Below, piece by piece: positions 1 through 7,804 of a stretch of 62,951 nt of DNA. Both the position numbers and the translations under genes were made by a program. The DNA is taken from contig JAGVOW010000107.1 in the NCBI GenBank assembly GCA_020052515.1, positions 1 to 62,951 on the forward strand, written 5' to 3'. This stretch comes from Brevinematales bacterium (GTDB lineage: Bacteria; Spirochaetota; Brevinematia; Brevinematales; JAOACQ01). Position 1 is the stretch's first letter; each line of letters begins with the position of its first letter. The notes beneath the pieces are model-generated. The model did no database searches. It was not told where the DNA came from and saw only the letters and a program-made list of their open reading frames with translations.

Positions 1-116
1 AATGGTACGCGTAGCGGGAAGGAAATATTATTTTTTTCCCGCGCAGCTTATCTTTTCGACAGCAACCCGCGCCCCCGCGCGCCCCTTTTTTCTCAGGTGA
101 TTATTTTAACGCAAAA

Positions 117-130
117 GACAGGAATCTGTC
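117..130 (-). terminator. weak hairpin after the DUF362 gene
   Basis: Read on the minus strand, GACAG-ATTC-CTGTC is followed by TTTTG about 25 nt beyond the stop codon of the DUF362 gene. The stem is only 5 bp, so this is at best a weak intrinsic terminator. The rest of positions 1-116 shows no gene; a GCGGGAA/TTCCCGC inverted repeat lies at 14-42. Confidence 0.3.
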
Positions 131-156
131 AATATGACTTTGGGTACAAAAGCGGC

Positions 157-1260
157 CTACGCTTCAATCAATTCATAATCCTGCGTTCCCAAATCAAGTT
201 TTTCAGCGTACTCCAATCCTAACTTCCAATTGGTATTGGGGAAAACCTCGCAAAACTTGTCTTTTAATGGCGCTTCCTTGCCGCCCAGAATGCTCATCGG
301 AACAATAGGCGCCTGATTAACCAGGTCCACAGAAGCCCTGTCAATAGCTACCGGGTCAAAAGAAGCAAGAATGCCGATGTCCGGTACAATCGCCATATCA
401 TTGGAAGGCCAGCAGTCGCAGTTGGGCGAGATATTCATCAGAAAATTGAAATGAAAATGGGGTTTACCCTGAAGTACCGCCAATGTGTACTCCACTATTT
501 TCTCCTGGGTTCCTTTCGCGTCCCATTTTACCTGCGCCGCGTTGTAGCGGCAAACGGCGACACATTGGCCGCATCCCACGCATTTTGAAGCATCAATAAC
601 AGCCTTTTTTTCAGCATCCAGATGAATCGCGTCGTAATTGCAATTTTTGACGCAGAGGCCGCAGCCGACGCAATTTTTTCTCACCATGAGGGGCTGTGAA
701 TTGGAATGCATTTCGAGCTTTCCGCCGACCGAAGCGCAACCCATCCCGATATTTTTTATTGCTCCGCCGAAACCTGTCAGCTCATGACCTTTGAAATGAT
801 TGACCGAAATAAGGACATCTGCATCCGCGACTGCGGCGCCGATTTTCGCGGTTTTGCAATGATTTTGATCAATTCTCATTTCCCTGAAATCTGTTCCTTT
901 TAGACCATCCGCAATAATAACATGACTGCCGGTTGTTGCAGGAGAAAACCCATTTTCCATGGCGCTCTGCAGATGATCTACCGCGTTGGACCTCCTGCCT
1001 TTATAGAGGGTATTGGAATCTGTAAGAAAGGGAATTCCGCCGGCGCCTTGAATGAGCCTGCTGATTACAGATAGATAATTGGGCCGGATAAAGGCTAGAT
1101 TGCCGGGTTCTCCAAAATGAATTTTGATGGCTGTGAATTTCTTTTTTAAATCTAATGAAAGCATCCCGGCCTTCAATGAAAGCTCTTCCAATCTCTGAAG
1201 AAGATTTGTACCGGGATGAACCCGGAGGCCCATAAAATAAACTTTTGATTTTTGCGTCAT
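157..1260 (-). CDS. DUF362 family protein with two [4Fe-4S] ferredoxin sites
   Basis: A 367-residue protein of the DUF362 family, whose members often carry ferredoxin modules and lack a firm biochemical role. Two CxxCxxCxxxC clusters are complete (Cys197/200/203/207 and Cys227/230/233/237) and should hold two [4Fe-4S] clusters. The flanking DUF362 part includes motifs such as KIHFGEPGN and NHFKGHELTGFGGA. There is no signal peptide or membrane segment, so it is probably cytoplasmic. The ATG lies 2 nt after the stop of the upstream histidine kinase gene, so the two are almost certainly co-transcribed and probably translationally coupled. An electron-transfer or redox-sensing role is inferred only from the clusters. 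Confidence 0.85.
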   Translation of the reverse strand: MTQKSKVYFMGLRVHPGTNLLQRLEELSLKAGMLSLDLKKKFTAIKIHFGEPGNLAFIRPNYLSVISRLIQGAGGIPFLTDSNTLYKGRRSNAVDHLQSAMENGFSPATTGSHVIIADGLKGTDFREMRIDQNHCKTAKIGAAVADADVLISVNHFKGHELTGFGGAIKNIGMGCASVGGKLEMHSNSQPLMVRKNCVGCGLCVKNCNYDAIHLDAEKKAVIDASKCVGCGQCVAVCRYNAAQVKWDAKGTQEKIVEYTLAVLQGKPHFHFNFLMNISPNCDCWPSNDMAIVPDIGILASFDPVAIDRASVDLVNQAPIVPMSILGGKEAPLKDKFCEVFPNTNWKLGLEYAEKLDLGTQDYELIEA

Positions 1261-1262
1261 TT

Positions 1263-3932
1263 TTACCTGACCTTATCTGGAAACTCAATAGAAAACTCAG
1301 CGCCTTTGCTGCTTTTTATAGACAATTTTCCGTCAAGCTGCATAGCCAGAGTGCGGACCAGCTTTAACCCGAGAGATTCACATTTTTCAACATTGAAATT
1401 CTTCGGCAGGCCCACGCCGTTGTCCCGGATCTTTAAGTAAATCAAGCTGCCCGGAAGCCTTTTCATTTCCACGGTGATTTTCCCCTTTCTGGAAGCCGGA
1501 AAAGCGTGTTTGAAAATATTCGAGATCAGCTCATTAATGAGAAGCCCGCATGGAATAGCAGTATTAATATTCAGAGGAATTCTTTCCAATTTCAAGCTCA
1601 ACTCCACCTGACTGGGCGAAACGCGGTAAGAAGCAAAAAGCGAATGGGAAAGATTGTCAATATAATCATGGAAATCCACTTCAGCCAGATTTTTAGATTG
1701 GTAGAGTTTTTCGTGAATCATAGCCATAGTCTTGACGCGGTTCTGGCTCTCCCGAAAAACAGAAACATACTCTTCATTCTTGAAATACTTTTCCTGCAAT
1801 TGTAAAAGACTGGAAATAATTTGCAAATTATTTTTAACCCGGTGGTGTATTTCTTTCAAGAGAATTTCTTTTTCCTGCAAAGAACTCTTAATTTGTTCTT
1901 CGGCGATTTTTCTTTCAGTAATATCGGTAATTAAAGCCGCGAATTGCCCCTTTTTCGGGCTATAAGCAAAAATCTCATAGTATTTATTGGCAAGCCTTGA
2001 ATAATTCTCAAAATGTTGCGGATTTCCGCTTAGGGCCACTTCGCCGTATTCCGGTATAAAATACAATTCATGGTTGGGCATAACCTGCAGGACAGTCCTG
2101 CCGATCAATTGGCTTCTAGTTAAGCCGGTCAGAACCTCAAAATTCTGGTTGACATCTAAAAAACGGTAGTCAATCGGCGCACCCGTATCGTTAGTGATGA
2201 CTTCATGCAGCGCGACTCCTTCGCTCATAGAAGTATAGAGCAGACGGTATTTCTCCTCGCTTTCTCTCAGAACTCGTTCTATATTCTTCCTTTCCGTTAC
2301 ATCCCGGGAAAGAATAACGACGCGCAAGTCGCCGTGAAAAGTCCTGAAAAGAGTGCCGACGCTTTCCATCCAGATCCATTCTCCGCTTTTATGCCTGAGC
2401 CGGATTTCCAGAGACGTTTTTCCAACGGAAAAAATATTGATAAACTCTTGATTCATTTTTTCCGCGTCGTCCGGATGCAGAAAACTCATAACATGACAAC
2501 CCAACAGCTCATCGCTACTGTAACCTAATATTTTCTCATAATTTGAATTCAGATAGATATAATAACCGCTATCGTTTAATTCACAGATTAAATCATGGCT
2601 ATTTTCAATCAAGAGACGGTATTTTTCCTCACTTTCTTTCAAAGCCGTCTCTGCTTTTTCCCGAAGTTTTTCTTGCTCTATTTTGTCTAAAGCAAAAGAA
2701 ATATTGCTGGCTATCTCTTCTAAAAGAACAATTTCCTCTTTGTTAAAGAAATCTTTTTCTTTGGAATAAACGTTCATGCTCCCGACGATTTTTTTCTTTT
2801 CAAAAATAGGAATAGCCGCGGAAGAAGAAAAACTCTTCAAAGCTTGATCTTTTCTCCAGAACAAAGTGCTTTCACTATTCTGGAAATCATTACAGACAAC
2901 AGAACGCTGCTCCCGAATCGCTGTCCCGGTAGGCCCGTTTCCTTCAGGCTTACTTCCATCAATGGAAATTTTTATCTTTTTAACATAACTTTCTTCTGCT
3001 CCATTGCACGCGACTGGAATTACGGATTTTGTTTCAACATTAGTCATTCCAATCCACGCCATTTCAAACGAGCCATACTGCACAGCGATGTCACAGATTT
3101 TATGAAACAGGAGATTTTTGTTCAAGCTCGCGATAATAGCTTGATTCACCTGGCTCAAAAGGAAATAAATACGGTTGAGGCGATTTATTTTCAGATAAGA
3201 TCTTTTTAAATTTTCATTCATAACGTTTATAGAAGCGCCCAGTCTGCCGAATTCGTCTTCGTTTTTTGTGCTAAACCGGTAGTCTAAATTCCCTTTTGCG
3301 ATGAGCTGTGTCCCCAATGTGAATTGAAAAATAGATTCAATGATTTTGCGGCTGATAAATATCAAATCTCCCGCCATGATAATACCAATAACAATAGCCA
3401 GGAAAATAAGGAAATAGTAAGGATTTTTTTGAGCGTTTAGAACATTCTTTTGGGCGGCTCTCTGAAGTATAAAAGCGTTGTCTAAAAAAGTCTGAGACTC
3501 CCTGATAAAATCAGAAATCAGCTCTTTATTAATCATAACGGTTTTCTCGTTTTTATTCAGGGAATATTTCACCTCCCTTTCAACCGTCTTTTGAATTTTA
3601 AAGAAAGTGTTTTGAATTTTTAATAAGTCGGAGTTCATTCTTGTTAGCGTTTCTTTCTGGCTCCTTGTCTCAGGAAAGTCAATATTGATAAAATCAAAAA
3701 TCTTTTGGTATTGTGTTTTCCAAACTTCTAAATTACCCTGGCCTGGCTCTAAAAAATAATTAAAAGAATACAGCCTGACTTTGGCAAAATCTTCCAGCAG
3801 GCGGCTGGTAAACAGGCTTAATTTGAAATCATTTTTTGTTGCGACAGAAATATAAAAGTAATTGGCGATTATAAAAATAAGTAAAAAAATGAAAAGGAAT
3901 ATATTGATCTTTAGCCTGGTCCTGATCTGCAT
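1263..3932 (-). CDS. membrane sensor histidine kinase (HAMP-GAF-PAS-PAS-HisKA_2-HATPase)
   Basis: An 889-residue sensor kinase. Transmembrane segments lie at about residues 9-30 and 172-194 and enclose a helical periplasmic sensor. They are followed by HAMP (about 195-250), GAF (about 260-420), two PAS domains (about 435-550 and 560-680), a HisKA_2-type DHp with HHRVKNN (phospho-acceptor about His697) and an HATPase domain with DNGVGLP. No response regulator is adjacent; the downstream neighbour is the DUF362 iron-sulfur protein. An in-frame codon at 3992 would extend the protein by 20 residues, but that codon lies in the predicted -35 box. ATG 3932 (MQIRTRLKIN) is therefore preferred. A run of nine G sits 6-14 nt before it. 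Confidence 0.88.
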   Translation of the reverse strand: MQIRTRLKINIFLFIFLLIFIIANYFYISVATKNDFKLSLFTSRLLEDFAKVRLYSFNYFLEPGQGNLEVWKTQYQKIFDFINIDFPETRSQKETLTRMNSDLLKIQNTFFKIQKTVEREVKYSLNKNEKTVMINKELISDFIRESQTFLDNAFILQRAAQKNVLNAQKNPYYFLIFLAIVIGIIMAGDLIFISRKIIESIFQFTLGTQLIAKGNLDYRFSTKNEDEFGRLGASINVMNENLKRSYLKINRLNRIYFLLSQVNQAIIASLNKNLLFHKICDIAVQYGSFEMAWIGMTNVETKSVIPVACNGAEESYVKKIKISIDGSKPEGNGPTGTAIREQRSVVCNDFQNSESTLFWRKDQALKSFSSSAAIPIFEKKKIVGSMNVYSKEKDFFNKEEIVLLEEIASNISFALDKIEQEKLREKAETALKESEEKYRLLIENSHDLICELNDSGYYIYLNSNYEKILGYSSDELLGCHVMSFLHPDDAEKMNQEFINIFSVGKTSLEIRLRHKSGEWIWMESVGTLFRTFHGDLRVVILSRDVTERKNIERVLRESEEKYRLLYTSMSEGVALHEVITNDTGAPIDYRFLDVNQNFEVLTGLTRSQLIGRTVLQVMPNHELYFIPEYGEVALSGNPQHFENYSRLANKYYEIFAYSPKKGQFAALITDITERKIAEEQIKSSLQEKEILLKEIHHRVKNNLQIISSLLQLQEKYFKNEEYVSVFRESQNRVKTMAMIHEKLYQSKNLAEVDFHDYIDNLSHSLFASYRVSPSQVELSLKLERIPLNINTAIPCGLLINELISNIFKHAFPASRKGKITVEMKRLPGSLIYLKIRDNGVGLPKNFNVEKCESLGLKLVRTLAMQLDGKLSIKSSKGAEFSIEFPDKVR

Positions 3933-3938
3933 TAAATA

Positions 3939-3947
3939 CCCCCCCCC
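3939..3947 (-). repeat. G9 homopolymer in the 5' leader of the histidine kinase
   Basis: Nine consecutive C on the plus strand (G on the coding strand) end 6 nt before the start codon at 3932 and form the likely Shine-Dalgarno region. Tracts of this length are prone to slipped-strand length change. Confidence 0.75.
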
Positions 3948-3963
3948 ATTCTCCCACCAAAAG

Positions 3964-3992
3964 ATTATAATTTTGAGCAGGTGAATAGTCAA
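3964..3992 (-). promoter_or_regulatory. sigma-70-type promoter for the histidine kinase/DUF362 operon
   Basis: On the minus strand TTGACT is followed after 17 nt by TATAAT. The transcript would start near 3957, about 25 nt before the ATG at 3932. Confidence 0.7.
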
Positions 3993-4025
3993 ATAATCGA
4001 ATTTTATTATCTGCCGTGAATTAGG

Positions 4026-4054
4026 TTGTCATAATTTTTTTAAAAAGCTATAAT
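4026..4054 (+). promoter_or_regulatory. sigma-70-type promoter upstream of the efflux operon
   Basis: TTGTCA, a 17-nt spacer and a perfect TATAAT. It faces away from the kinase promoter and can serve the short broken frame at 4084 and the TolC-MacAB operon starting at 4327. The 394-nt region 3933-4326 therefore holds two divergent promoters, that frame and one REP-like palindrome. Confidence 0.7.
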
Positions 4055-4083
4055 AAATATAAAACTGATGAGAATTATTGTTT

Positions 4084-4227
4084 ATGAAAAAGAAAATGAT
4101 ATTGTTTGATTTAGGCATAAAGGCAATAGAAATAACGACTCCCGACAAGATAAAGGAAGCTTTGATATAGGATGAGGCAAAAATTTTTGACGACGCCGCA
4201 TCTAAAACAAGGATGGATAGATTATAA
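4084..4227 (+). pseudogene. possible 47-codon frame broken by an in-frame TAG
   Basis: ATG at 4084 opens a 28-codon frame (MKKKMILFDLGIKAIEIT...) that stops at TAG 4168-4170. The same frame continues with protein-like composition (DEAKIFDDAASKTRMDRL) to TAA at 4225. It lies about 24 nt downstream of a good promoter but has only a weak ribosome-binding site. It could be a decayed gene, a 28-residue peptide or chance. I recognise no family. Confidence 0.25.
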
Positions 4228-4257
4228 GTTATAGGCAGTTCTGATAATGTCAAAGAA

Positions 4258-4290
4258 TCCCCCGTCCCCCTTTCCAAAGGGGGAGACAGG
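4258..4290 (+). repeat. REP-like GC-rich palindrome
   Basis: CCCCCTTTCCAAAGGGGG (4266-4283) sits between flanks CCCCGT and AGACAGG, shortly before the tolC-like start. It belongs to the same CCCCCTTT...AGGGGG family as the elements at 5661-5697 and 5746-5779. Confidence 0.6.
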
Positions 4291-4326
4291 TGGGTTTTAA
4301 AGGGAAAGACAAATGAGGTTTGAAAA

Positions 4327-5691
4327 ATGATTTTCCATCGATTATTATTTCTTATTCTGTTCTTACTATTATGCGGCCCTCTATTTTCTGAAATTCCAAC
4401 TTTTACTGTGGATCAGATGATAGAAAAAGCTATGAAGAAAAATAAAGATATTTCGCAGGCGGAGAAGGACGTTAATGTTGCTGAATACCAGCTCTCCGAA
4501 AGTTATGCTGACCTTCTTTTACCTCAAATCACCGCGAATGGCGGTTTTTCTTATACCGATCCAAACTCAATCGGAAATAGTTTTCAGCAATTAAAAATTG
4601 GAGCCCAGACCTATGTGATCACGAATCAATTTCCCGACAATTACTCAGCCGGCATTAGCGTAAACAAAACTCTTTTTCAGGGTTTTAAGTACTGGAATTT
4701 GAAGGGAATCCAGGAGATCAACTTAGATCTTGCCAAAGCCAAATACCAGAACACCATCCGCTCTGTCCGCTACAGCGTTTGGACCAATTTTTATACACTC
4801 CTTATCTTACAGGAAAATTTATCCTTAGCCGAAACGGCAGATAAAAACCTGAAGGTCCGGCTGGATTTTGTAGAGCAAAATTACAAAAAGGGCCTGACAA
4901 ATGAGCTGGATTATCTAAAGGCAAAGCTTGCTTATAAAAGCAATTTGCCTCAATTGATTAAGACTCGTAATGATTGTGATTCAGCTAAGATGGGCCTTTG
5001 TATTTTAGCTGGCATGACGAACGCCAACGAAGTAGAATTTATTGGGACTTATTACGAACTCACAAACATTGTTTTACCCAATGAAGAGGGAAACAAAATG
5101 CTTTTGCTGGCCATCTCGAATGATTTAAATCTGAAAACCATTTCCGCTTCTATCGCTACCACAAAATTAAATCAGTTTATCAATGACTTTTCAAAATACC
5201 CAACATTGTCCAGCAGTTTTAACTATGATTATAATTATAAAAAAGACTTTTCTGCCATTAATGAAAGAATATGGCAGCCCTCCTGGCAGGTAAACTTGAA
5301 TCTGAGCCTTCCAATTGACAGCTGGCTGCCTGTTTCCAGGGCCGCGCTGACCGTGGCTGAAAACGGTAAAACTCTGGAAAAATTAGAATTATCTGAAATT
5401 CAGCAAGTTGAGAATGTTCGTCAGCAATTTAATTCGCAGTTGAATCAGTTGAAGGAGCTTCAGGCAAGTAGAGAAAGTCTTTTTGAAAATGTTTTGACCG
5501 CAAAGCGGGCTTTTGAGCTTATGAAAGAGCAATATAGCCGGGGGCTGGTAATCGCGTTGGACCTGGACGACTATGGCCTGTCCTATCGCCAGGCCGATCT
5601 CAGCTTCTGGCAAGCGGTTTGCAATTACGCCGCTGCGGTCCTGAAAATAAGGGTTATGACGGGGGAACAACCCCCTGGCCCCCTTTATTAG
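4327..5691 (+). CDS. TolC-like outer membrane efflux protein
   Basis: A 454-residue outer-membrane channel of the TolC/OEP family with an N-terminal signal peptide (MIFHRLLFLILFLLLCG, cleavage near residue 22). Two related halves, each with beta-strand and long coiled-coil helices, are visible: about 25-235 and 245-450. Such trimers form the exit duct of tripartite efflux or secretion machines. It is the first gene of an operon with a periplasmic adaptor, an ABC ATPase and a MacB-like permease, which together make a complete MacAB-TolC-type exporter. GAGG 8 nt before the ATG supports the start. Its last residues (GEQPPGPLY) are encoded by a REP-like repeat, so the natural C-terminus appears to have been overwritten. 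Confidence 0.9.
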   Translation: MIFHRLLFLILFLLLCGPLFSEIPTFTVDQMIEKAMKKNKDISQAEKDVNVAEYQLSESYADLLLPQITANGGFSYTDPNSIGNSFQQLKIGAQTYVITNQFPDNYSAGISVNKTLFQGFKYWNLKGIQEINLDLAKAKYQNTIRSVRYSVWTNFYTLLILQENLSLAETADKNLKVRLDFVEQNYKKGLTNELDYLKAKLAYKSNLPQLIKTRNDCDSAKMGLCILAGMTNANEVEFIGTYYELTNIVLPNEEGNKMLLLAISNDLNLKTISASIATTKLNQFINDFSKYPTLSSSFNYDYNYKKDFSAINERIWQPSWQVNLNLSLPIDSWLPVSRAALTVAENGKTLEKLELSEIQQVENVRQQFNSQLNQLKELQASRESLFENVLTAKRAFELMKEQYSRGLVIALDLDDYGLSYRQADLSFWQAVCNYAAAVLKIRVMTGEQPPGPLY

Positions 5692-5697
5692 GGGGAA
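5661..5697 (+). repeat. REP-like palindrome, left arm of an inverted pair
   Basis: GGGGGAACAACCCCC followed by CCCCCTTTATTAGGGGG. It overlaps the last codons and stop of the tolC-like gene. About 30 nt of it recur in inverted orientation at 5746-5779 with a single 1-nt length difference. Confidence 0.7.
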
Positions 5698-5725
5698 AGG
5701 CATAGAGTTAATAGGAGATGATGTA

Positions 5726-7018
5726 ATGAAAGGAACCATTAAAGAATTCCCCCTTAATAAAGGGGGCCAGGGGGTTGTCATGAATAAAAAAACATGGTTT
5801 TGGATTGGAATCGTTTTAATTATGGCTATCAGCGCAACACTATTCTTTGTCTTTTTTAGAGGCAATGTAAAGAAAGTTTATCAATTCACTAAAATCGAAA
5901 GAGGGACCATTGAGTCAACGATTTCCTGTACCGGTACTCTTCAATTTTATTATACTGAAAATGTGGTGGCACAGGCTTCCGGCGTAGTCAAGAGACTCTT
6001 TGTGGACTTCAATCAAAAAATTCGAAAGGGGCAAATTCTGGCTTTGATTGATGATGCCGCTTTTAAGCTGGATGAAGAAATTGCGAAAGCGAATCTGGAA
6101 AAAGCAAATGTCCAGCTGGCTCAATCCCAAACCGATTTCAGCAATACTCTGGATTTCTTCAATCAAAAATTCAAGTCCCAGAGTGATCTGGACACAGCGA
6201 AACTCAATCTCGCTACGGCGCAGAATGCCGTACAAACATCCCGAACCGCTTTAGACAGCGCACGATTAAATTTGAAATATTCCACCATTTTAGCCCCGAT
6301 TTCCGGCATCATTGTGCAGAAAAACATAAATGTAGGCGACGCGGTAACAGCCAATCAGACTTCCAACCCTGCTTTTATTGTCGCCAGTGAGATTTCAAAA
6401 ATGCAAACTCTTGCAAGCGTTGATGAAAGCGATGTCGGCCAGGTAAAAATCGGCCAGAAAGCGCGCTTTACCGTTCAAGCCTACCCGGATAAAAAGTTCG
6501 AGGGTAGAGCCTCACAGATACGGCTCCAGCCGCAAGTCGTCCAGAACGTAGTAAACTATACTGTAGTAATAGATCTTTTTAATAAAGAAGGCCTTCTACT
6601 TCCGGGCATGACCGCTACTATTGACATAATTACCCAGGAGCGTACAAACGTTTTTAAAGTCCCAAACCCTGTTCTTAAGTTCCGTGCTACTACCGACATG
6701 TGGCGCGAAGCCTTTTCTGAAGGGAACAGCACAAACAAGGGCGCCAGGATAGAAGGGATAAATCGCCGTCAAAACGGAGGAAAAACAGATACCTTAATAC
6801 TATGGACGCAGGATAAAGATACGAAAATATTAAAGCCTATCGGCGTTAAAACCGGTGTTTCCGATGGGCAATTTACTGAAATAATAGGCAAAAACTTAAC
6901 AGAAGGGTTGGAAATCATGAGCGGCATTAGCTCTGATTCTCCGAAAACACAGAATACTTCTTCACAGGCAAGAAGTCCTTTCCTGCCCGCTAGAGGGCCT
7001 GGCGGCGGAAAGCCTTAA
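5726..7018 (+). CDS. HlyD/MacA-type periplasmic adaptor protein
   Basis: The membrane-fusion subunit that bridges the inner-membrane ABC transporter and the TolC-like channel. An N-terminal membrane anchor (KKTWFWIGIVLIMAI) is followed by a biotinyl-lipoyl half motif, a helical hairpin of about 90 residues, the second lipoyl half (STILAPISGIIVQKNINVG) and beta-barrel domains. The tail is Gly/Pro-rich (ARGPGGGKP). Two starts are possible. ATG 5726 has AGGAG 8 nt upstream, giving 430 residues; ATG 5780 has a G-run supplied by the repeat, giving 412. The first is listed because its ribosome-binding site is better. With it, residues about 8-18 (FPLNKGGQGVV) are encoded by a REP-like palindrome. 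Confidence 0.88.
   Translation: MKGTIKEFPLNKGGQGVVMNKKTWFWIGIVLIMAISATLFFVFFRGNVKKVYQFTKIERGTIESTISCTGTLQFYYTENVVAQASGVVKRLFVDFNQKIRKGQILALIDDAAFKLDEEIAKANLEKANVQLAQSQTDFSNTLDFFNQKFKSQSDLDTAKLNLATAQNAVQTSRTALDSARLNLKYSTILAPISGIIVQKNINVGDAVTANQTSNPAFIVASEISKMQTLASVDESDVGQVKIGQKARFTVQAYPDKKFEGRASQIRLQPQVVQNVVNYTVVIDLFNKEGLLLPGMTATIDIITQERTNVFKVPNPVLKFRATTDMWREAFSEGNSTNKGARIEGINRRQNGGKTDTLILWTQDKDTKILKPIGVKTGVSDGQFTEIIGKNLTEGLEIMSGISSDSPKTQNTSSQARSPFLPARGPGGGKP
5746..5779 (-). repeat. REP-like palindrome, right arm of an inverted pair
   Basis: CCCCCTTAATAAAGGGGG followed by CCAGGGGG. It is the inverted copy of the element at 5661-5697, about 50 nt away, and lies inside the adaptor coding region or its leader depending on the start used. 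Confidence 0.7.
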
Positions 7019-7030
7019 GCAGAGGATTTT

Positions 7031-7804
7031 ATGAATTATGAAAAACCATTAATCGAGGTACGCGGCCTCAAAAAAATTTATACCACTGGCGATGTCAGCG
7101 TAGAGGCTCTCAAAGGAATCAATCTTTCTATTTCTAACGACGAATTTGTTGCCGTGATGGGGGCTTCCGGCTCAGGAAAAAGCACCTTTATGAATATTCT
7201 GGGATGCCTGGATTCGCCGACCGAAGGGGAATACTATCTGGAAGGAAGCCCGGTCAATTCATTCTCAAAAGATAAGCTTGCGGAAATCAGAAACAGCACC
7301 ATTGGATTTGTATTCCAGGGTTTCAATCTTCTTTCCAGAACCACTGCTTTGGACAATGTTGAATTGCCCCTGCTTTATAGCCTGGAAAGCGCCAAAAGTT
7401 CTAAAAAACAGGATACTAAAAAAATAGCGAAACGGGCCCTGGAGAATTTAGGACTCTCGGACCGCATACACCATTATCCAAATCAGCTTTCTGGCGGCCA
7501 GCAGCAAAGAGTCGCAATCGCGAGAGCTCTGGTTAGTCAACCGTCGCTGATACTGGCCGATGAGCCGACAGGTAATTTGGATAGCAGAACCAGCGTTGAA
7601 ATTATGGCTGTTTTTCAGAAGTTGAATGAGCAGGGAATCTCCATTGTATTGGTAACTCACGAAATGGACATCGCGCAATACGCGAAACGGATTGTTGAGT
7701 TTCGGGATGGGCATATTTTGAGAGACCACATGGTGCCCAGACAAATGAAGGCCCTTGATGTTTTAAGAGAGTGGAAGGATTTAGACACAGGGGGAGATTT
7801 ATGA
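7031..7804 (+). CDS. MacB/LolD-type ABC transporter ATPase
   Basis: A 257-residue nucleotide-binding subunit. Walker A (GASGSGKST), Q-loop (FVFQGFNLL), ABC signature (LSGGQQQRVAIARAL), Walker B with catalytic Glu (LILADEPTGNLDS) and H-loop (VTHEMD) are all intact. The sequence groups with the MacB/LolD/FtsE class, which couples ATP hydrolysis to mechanotransmission rather than to classical substrate translocation. The stop overlaps the permease start by ATGA, so stoichiometric coupling is expected. The substrate cannot be read from sequence; peptides, lipopeptides or drugs are usual for the family. Confidence 0.93.
   Translation: MNYEKPLIEVRGLKKIYTTGDVSVEALKGINLSISNDEFVAVMGASGSGKSTFMNILGCLDSPTEGEYYLEGSPVNSFSKDKLAEIRNSTIGFVFQGFNLLSRTTALDNVELPLLYSLESAKSSKKQDTKKIAKRALENLGLSDRIHHYPNQLSGGQQQRVAIARALVSQPSLILADEPTGNLDSRTSVEIMAVFQKLNEQGISIVLVTHEMDIAQYAKRIVEFRDGHILRDHMVPRQMKALDVLREWKDLDTGGDL

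Noticed and set aside
4029-4277. 82-codon minus-strand frame between the divergent promoters
   Set aside because: It covers the plus-strand promoter and the REP-like element, lacks a ribosome-binding site and has no protein-like domain.
5389-5865. 158-codon minus-strand frame across the tolC/macA junction
   Set aside because: It is antisense to two well-supported genes and is kept open partly by the two REP-like repeats.
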